The notes under the pieces are model-generated. The model ran no database searches and was not told where the DNA came from. It was given only the letters and a program-made list of their open reading frames with translations. A program made the position numbers and the translations under genes. A stretch of DNA of 64,000 bases. Source: Paenalicyclobacillus macrosporangiidus. Lineage in GTDB: Bacteria > Bacillota > Bacilli > Alicyclobacillales > Alicyclobacillaceae. This document shows positions 60,056-64,000 of the stretch, in pieces; position 1 is the stretch's first letter, and each line of letters opens with the position of its first letter. The stretch spans positions 27,124 to 91,123 of the forward strand of contig NZ_FPBV01000016.1 in assembly GCF_900116805.1 (NCBI RefSeq), given 5' to 3'.

Positions 60056-60648
60056 TCCTCGCCGGCGGTGCGAGCCGGCGGATGCGACGGGACAAGCTGA
60101 CCCTGCCCCGGGTGCGGGGCGGAGAGGCGAGCGTGATCGATCACGTCCTGGCGGTGGCCGCGGCGTGCGCCGAGCGGGTGACGGTGGCGGCGCCGCCGGG
60201 CGGGGTGAGTTTCCCGGTGCCGAACGGGGTGACGGTGGTGTGCGATCCCGCGTGGTACCAAGGGCCCCTCGCGGCCTTGGCGAACGCCTGGCCGAATGCG
60301 CTCGCGGCCGACGCCCTCCTGGTGTTGGCGGGGGATCTCCCGGGCATCGACCCGGCCGTGCCGGCGGCCCTCGCAAGCCGCCTCGCGGCGGCGCCAGAAG
60401 TGGATGCGGCGGTGGTGGTGCGCGACGGGGTGCCCCAACCTCTCCTCGCGCTGTACCGGGAGCGAGCCGGGGCGGTGTTCCGGCAGGCGGCTGCGGCCGG
60501 GGAGCGGCGTCTGCTGCCGGTGCTGGCGCGGATGGCGGTGCGCCCGGTCGACGCGGACGCCCTGGGTTGGCCAGTGTGGTGGACGAAGCCGGTGCACACA
60601 CCGGCGGATTACGAGGCGTGGCTGCGCCAGACGGAGGGATCTGCGTGA
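60037..60648 (+). CDS. mobA: Molybdenum cofactor guanylyltransferase-like protein
   Basis: 203 residues: ALILAGGASRRMRRDKLTLP (G-rich nucleotide loop), DPAWYQGPLAALANAW, LVLAGDLPGID (metal Asp) and VVVRDGVPQPLLALY. Adds GMP (or CMP) to molybdopterin. GTG 60037 with AGGAGGGGG; overlaps the MTHFS end by 19 bp. Followed by MoeA-like and MobB genes, supporting the assignment. A MocA-type cytidylyltransferase is the alternative. Confidence 0.87.
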   Translation: MRVWALILAGGASRRMRRDKLTLPRVRGGEASVIDHVLAVAAACAERVTVAAPPGGVSFPVPNGVTVVCDPAWYQGPLAALANAWPNALAADALLVLAGDLPGIDPAVPAALASRLAAAPEVDAAVVVRDGVPQPLLALYRERAGAVFRQAAAAGERRLLPVLARMAVRPVDADALGWPVWWTKPVHTPADYEAWLRQTEGSA

Positions 60649-61628
60649 AACGGGAGGTTCCGGTAGAGCAGGCGGTCGGCATGGTGTTGGCGCACGATTT
60701 GACGAGGATTGTCCCGGGCGAGTTCAAGGGCCGGGTGTTCGCGAAGGGGCACGTCATCCGGGAGGAGGACATCCCGGTGCTGCTCGACATCGGCAAGCGG
60801 CATATCTACGTGCTGGAGCTGGGGCCGGACGAGATGCATGAGAACGACGCGGCGTTGACGATGGCGCAGGCCGTCGCCGGAGAGGGCATCGCCTTGAGCG
60901 ACGTGCACGAAGGCAAGGTGGTGCTCAAGGCCAGCCGACGCGGGGTGCTCCAGGTGGATGAGCGGCGGGTGTTCGAGATTAACCGGATCGACGGCATTTC
61001 GCTGGCCACGCGGAGGGGCTGGGTGCACGTCGACGAAGGGGCGTCCGTGGCGGGCGTGCGGCCCATCCCGCTGGTGATAGAGCGGGCGAAGGTGGAGCAG
61101 GTCGTGTCCCTGGCCGCGGGCGCGGAGCCGGTCATCCAGGTGCGGCCGTATCAGATGCGCCAGGCGGCGCTGGTGACGACAGGAAGCGAGATCCAGACGG
61201 GCCGCATCCAGGACAAGGCGGGGCCCGTCCTGCGGGAGAAACTGGCGACGTACGGGGTCGAGGTGGTCAGCCAGGTTTTTCCGGGGGACGATCAGGCGGC
61301 CATCACCGCGGCCATTCGCGACGCCCTCGCAGCGGGCGTGCCGCTGGTGCTGGTGACAGGCGGGATGTCGGTCGATCCGGACGACCGCTCCCCGGCGGCC
61401 ATCCGCGGCGCGGCCGATGAGGTGGTGACGTACGGGACGCCCATGCTCCCCGGCTCGATGCTGATGCTGGCCTACGCGGGGGATGCGGCCATCTTCGGTC
61501 TGCCGGGGGCGGTGATCCATGATCCGGTCACCTCCTTCGACGTACTCCTGCCGAGGGTGCTGGCCCGGGTGCGGTTGACGCGCGACGACATCGCGCGCCT
61601 CGGCGTCGGCGGGTGGCTGAATGCGTGA
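60645..61628 (+). CDS. Molybdopterin-binding protein (MoeA/CinA-like)
   Basis: 327 residues. The first 165 are SAF/AFP-like (VGMVLAHDLTRIVPGEFKGR, KGHVIREEDIPVLLDIGKRH) and the rest a MoCF_biosynth domain (ALVTTGSEIQTGRIQDKAGP, VLVTGGMSVDPDDRSPAAIR, GTPMLPGSMLMLAYAG). Lacks the full MoeA domain set; relatives of this size occur beside mob genes in clostridia and Bacilli. It probably helps molybdate insertion. GTG 60645 overlaps the mobA TGA by 4 bp. Confidence 0.87.
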   Translation: MKREVPVEQAVGMVLAHDLTRIVPGEFKGRVFAKGHVIREEDIPVLLDIGKRHIYVLELGPDEMHENDAALTMAQAVAGEGIALSDVHEGKVVLKASRRGVLQVDERRVFEINRIDGISLATRRGWVHVDEGASVAGVRPIPLVIERAKVEQVVSLAAGAEPVIQVRPYQMRQAALVTTGSEIQTGRIQDKAGPVLREKLATYGVEVVSQVFPGDDQAAITAAIRDALAAGVPLVLVTGGMSVDPDDRSPAAIRGAADEVVTYGTPMLPGSMLMLAYAGDAAIFGLPGAVIHDPVTSFDVLLPRVLARVRLTRDDIARLGVGGWLNA

Positions 61629-62199
61629 GACGGGGCCGCGCGTGATCTCCGTCGTCGGCCGGCAGAACAGCGGCAAAACGCGGTTGGTGCGGCGGATGAT
61701 CGCCCACTGGCACCGGGAGGGTCTGCGCGTGGCGGCCATCAAGCACGACGCCCACGCGGACGGCGGAGACGATTGGGAGAAGCCGGGCAGCGACACGGCC
61801 CTGTTCGCGCAGGCTGGGGCGGTGGCGACCGTTGTGGCGGGGGGCGGCCAGTCGCTGTGGCGCTGGTGCGAAGATCCCGCGGCGGACGACGCGATGGCCC
61901 TGGTGGCGCGGATGAGCCGGTGGAGCCGGGAGCGCGGCGGGATCGACCTCATCGTCGTGGAAGGCTTCAAACACAGCCTGCTGCCCAAGGTGGCGGTGCT
62001 GCGGACGCCGGACGATCTCGCCTGGCTCCGCGACGCCCGCCTCCCGGCGCTTGAAGCGGTGGTGGGGCCGCGGCGGGCGGCATGGCTTGCTGGTGCGGAG
62101 TGGCCAGTGTATGATGAGGACGATATCCCGGGCCTGTGCCGGGAGGTGTGGATGCAATTTGCCCTGCCCGCGGGGGACCCGGGCGGGGTTGGCGGATAG
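61621..62199 (+). CDS. mobB: Molybdopterin-guanine dinucleotide biosynthesis protein B
   Basis: 192 residues: [20 protein letters not shown] (Walker A), [20 protein letters not shown] then [11 protein letters not shown] and [20 protein letters not shown] small GTP-binding P-loop protein that assists cofactor guanylylation. ATG 61621 overlaps the previous stop by 8 bp. Ends 37 bp before tatA; molybdoenzymes are common Tat substrates, which fits the neighbourhood. Confidence 0.93.
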   Translation: MRETGPRVISVVGRQNSGKTRLVRRMIAHWHREGLRVAAIKHDAHADGGDDWEKPGSDTALFAQAGAVATVVAGGGQSLWRWCEDPAADDAMALVARMSRWSRERGGIDLIVVEGFKHSLLPKVAVLRTPDDLAWLRDARLPALEAVVGPRRAAWLAGAEWPVYDEDDIPGLCREVWMQFALPAGDPGGVGG

Positions 62200-62236
62200 A
62201 CAGACGGCCCATGGCGGGGAGAAGAGGAGGGGAACC

Positions 62237-62497
62237 ATGAGTCTCGGGAACATCGGGTGGTCGGGCCTGGTCCTGATCCTGGTGGCGCTGTTGCTGGTGT
62301 TCGGGCCGAGCAAGCTGCCGGAGATCGGGCGCGCGTTCGGCAAGTCGCTGCGCGAGTTCAAGGACGCGACGCGCGGGATGGTGGACGAGGCCGCGAACGC
62401 GGCCAAGGAGGAGCCGGTGCATAGCGCGAAGGCGCGCGTGGAGCCGATTGAGTTGAAGACGCCGGAGCCGGGCGAGGACAAGCGGAACCCGAACTGA
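62237..62497 (+). CDS. tatA: Twin-arginine translocase subunit TatA
   Basis: 86 residues: [20 protein letters not shown] then [21 protein letters not shown], with the TatA hinge FGPSKLPE and a basic amphipathic helix, then an acidic C terminus. Forms the pore-forming oligomer. ATG 62237 has AGGAGGGGAA. A hairpin lies between it and tatC. Confidence 0.95.
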   Translation: MSLGNIGWSGLVLILVALLLVFGPSKLPEIGRAFGKSLREFKDATRGMVDEAANAAKEEPVHSAKARVEPIELKTPEPGEDKRNPN

Positions 62498-62514
62498 ACG
62501 GGTGCGGCAATCCC

Positions 62515-62540
62515 GGGGCTTCCGCAGGGGAGCCCCTTCT
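62515..62540 (+). terminator. Attenuator-like hairpin between tatA and tatC
   Basis: GGGGCT and AGCCCC arms with a 10-nt loop, followed by CTTCTTGT (62537-62540 and on). Might lower tatC expression relative to tatA. Confidence 0.5.
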
Positions 62541-62568
62541 TGTGCGCCGAGGGAGGTGGGCATGGCTG

Positions 62569-63312
62569 GTGAAGCCGGAGCCGCGGATGACGTTCACGGA
62601 ACACCTGGAGGATCTGCGCCGCCGGATCCTGTACTGCCTGGCGGTGTTCGTCGTCCTGTTCGGCGTGTGCCTTGGGCTGGTCTCCCGGATTTACGGCTAT
62701 CTGGTCAGCCCGCTGGCGCGCGAGGGCTATCACCTGATGGTGACGTCACCGGGGGAGGTGATCACCGTCTACCTGTCCATCGCCGGCATCGTGGCGGTGG
62801 GATTGACGCTGCCTTTCGCGCTCTATCAGGTGTGGAAGTTCGTGGCGCCGGGGCTCACCCCGGTGGAACGCCGGTACACGCTGCGCCTGTTGCCCGTGAC
62901 GCTGGTGATGTTCATCCTCGGTGTCCTCTTCGCCTGGTTCGTCCTCTTCCCGACCATCCTGCACTTTCTGCTGCGCATCGCAGCGGAGCACTTCAACGTG
63001 ATGCTGCGGGCGGGCAGCTACTTCGGGTTTCTCACCAACATCTGCCTGCCGTTCGGGTTCATCTTCGAACTGCCGATTGTGGTGGTGTTCCTCACGCGGA
63101 TTGGGGTCATCAGCCCGCAGTTGCTGCGCCGCGTGCGGCGGTACGCTTACTTTGTCATTGTGGTCCTGGGGGTGCTCATCAGCCCGCCGGAGCTCATCTC
63201 CCATCTGAGCGTGGTGGTGCCGATGATCCTCCTGTACGAGGTGAGCATCGCTTTGTCCGTGATCGCCAAGCGCCGGCGGGACAAGGCGGCGTCGGCCGCT
63301 TCACTGTCGTGA
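62569..63312 (+). CDS. tatC: Twin-arginine translocase subunit TatC
   Basis: 247 residues, six helices: MTFTEHLEDLRRRIL (N-terminal consensus), SPGEVITVYLSIAGIVAVGL, FVAPGLTPVERRYTL, FGFLTNICLPFGFIFELPIV. Recognises twin-arginine signals. GTG 62569 is chosen because it keeps a short N terminus; GGAGG is about 12 nt upstream. The ATG at 62564 is out of frame. Confidence 0.95.
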   Translation: MKPEPRMTFTEHLEDLRRRILYCLAVFVVLFGVCLGLVSRIYGYLVSPLAREGYHLMVTSPGEVITVYLSIAGIVAVGLTLPFALYQVWKFVAPGLTPVERRYTLRLLPVTLVMFILGVLFAWFVLFPTILHFLLRIAAEHFNVMLRAGSYFGFLTNICLPFGFIFELPIVVVFLTRIGVISPQLLRRVRRYAYFVIVVLGVLISPPELISHLSVVVPMILLYEVSIALSVIAKRRRDKAASAASLS

Positions 63313-63459
63313 AGGGAGATCCCGGGCGGCCGCCGACGGGACGGAGGGTTGCGAAGGCATGGAGCTTTGAGGCGCCGAACTTTGAGGGCCCCGAGGTTTG
63401 AGCGCGCGGAACCGGTCTCCGGGGGCGGGGCGTGGGTGAAAATTCCCTCCATTCACCGC

Positions 63460-63526
63460 TTGCGCAGGCAGGGCCGGTGCATTAATATATCTGTTGGTAT
63501 TAGCACTCGAGCGTGGTGAGTGCTAA
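63460..63526 (+). promoter_or_regulatory. groESL promoter with CIRCE operator
   Basis: TTGCGC (63460-63465), 17-bp spacer, TAATAT (63483-63488), followed by a perfect CIRCE TTAGCACTC-N9-GAGTGCTAA (63500-63526). Predicts HrcA repression. Confidence 0.95.
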
Positions 63527-63557
63527 TAAAACAAGGCGTAGCCTAGGAGGGTTTGTC

Positions 63558-63842
63558 ATGATCAAGCCGCTCGCAGATCGCGTCGTTGTACGCCCGGTGG
63601 ATCGCGAGGAGAAGACCGCCAGCGGCATCGTCTTGCCGGACACGGCGAAGGAAAAGCCGCAGGAGGGCGAGGTCATCGCCGTCGGTCCCGGCCGCATCGA
63701 GGATGGCAAGCGTGTGGAGCTGGATGTGAAGGTCGGGGACCGCGTGATCTACTCCAAGTACGCCGGCACCGAGGTCAAGTACAACAATGAGGAGTACTTG
63801 ATCCTGCGCGAGAGCGACATTCTCGCCATCGTGGAGAAGTAA
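63558..63842 (+). CDS. groES: Co-chaperonin GroES
   Basis: 94 residues: [20 protein letters not shown] then [19 protein letters not shown], the mobile loop, and [20 protein letters not shown]. Caps the GroEL chamber. ATG 63558 has AGGAGGG. Expressed from the CIRCE-controlled promoter together with groEL 34 bp downstream. Confidence 0.97.
   Translation: MIKPLADRVVVRPVDREEKTASGIVLPDTAKEKPQEGEVIAVGPGRIEDGKRVELDVKVGDRVIYSKYAGTEVKYNNEEYLILRESDILAIVEK

Positions 63843-64000
<158 letters not shown>

Overview
This 64 kb chromosomal window is GC-rich (roughly 60-65%) and Gram-positive in character. Genes are preceded by AGGAGG-type ribosome binding sites, GTG and TTG starts are frequent, several promoters are close to the SigA consensus, a CIRCE operator stands before groESL, and the gene neighbourhoods acpS-ydcC-mazEF and thiL-tsaE-tsaB-rimI-tsaD-(ABC-F)-tatA-tatC-groES-groEL are those of Bacilli. 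High GC together with this Bacillus-type order fits a member of the Alicyclobacillaceae or a relative. That placement is inference; there is no rRNA gene in the window.

Layout. 1-2.3 kb: C-terminal part of a fumarate reductase-type flavoprotein, a small [2Fe-2S] protein and pxpA. 2.3-5.2 kb: an arsR-type regulator cut in two by a complete IS1634-like element (intact ends, 6-bp target duplication), with an SRPBCC-domain gene behind it. 5.4-9.1 kb: a cell-surface module of SGNH hydrolase, sortase and LCP ligase. 9.4-21.4 kb: an M20 amidohydrolase, two membrane glycosyltransferases, manC, an oligopeptide-binding lipoprotein, a diguanylate cyclase, an orphan sensor kinase, a NUDIX hydrolase and galU. 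ManC and GalU both supply nucleotide sugars, which suggests envelope polysaccharide synthesis. 21.5-29 kb: a symporter remnant, a glycine-rich protein, a Toprim protein, DUF488, a ferritin-like/VIT1 transporter, a LysR/YeiH pair with a clear operator, map, a zinc-ribbon protein and an unusual P-loop/Asp23 fusion. 29-32 kb: a GntR-controlled enoyl-CoA hydratase and CoA-transferase operon with visible promoter and palindromes. 32-43.7 kb: a DUF1146-like protein, a tandem DUF190 fusion, acpS, nnrED, ydcC-like, mazEF, ahcY, a class I amidotransferase-like hydrolase, an esterase, wrbA, the DUF1659/DUF2922 pair, DUF1450 and a DedA protein.

43.9-64 kb: a lipoprotein, a small leader-like reading frame, then thiL-tsaE-tsaB-rimI-tsaD packed with overlapping ends. 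The conserved order is then broken by a palindromic element, a cluster of six DnaA-box-like 9-mers, a tandem duplication of a short-chain fatty acid transporter, and a five-gene GntR/ABC operon on the other strand. The ancestral order resumes with an ABC-F ATPase. A PAP2 phosphatase, 5-formyl-THF cyclo-ligase and three molybdenum-cofactor genes stand where moaC and rex lie in Bacillus subtilis, followed by tatA, tatC, groES and the start of groEL.

The best leads are the P-loop/Asp23 fusion, the tandem DUF190 protein, the DnaA-box cluster beside tsaD, the SGNH/sortase/LCP module and the interrupted arsR. No rRNA, tRNA, CRISPR array or prophage was recognised.
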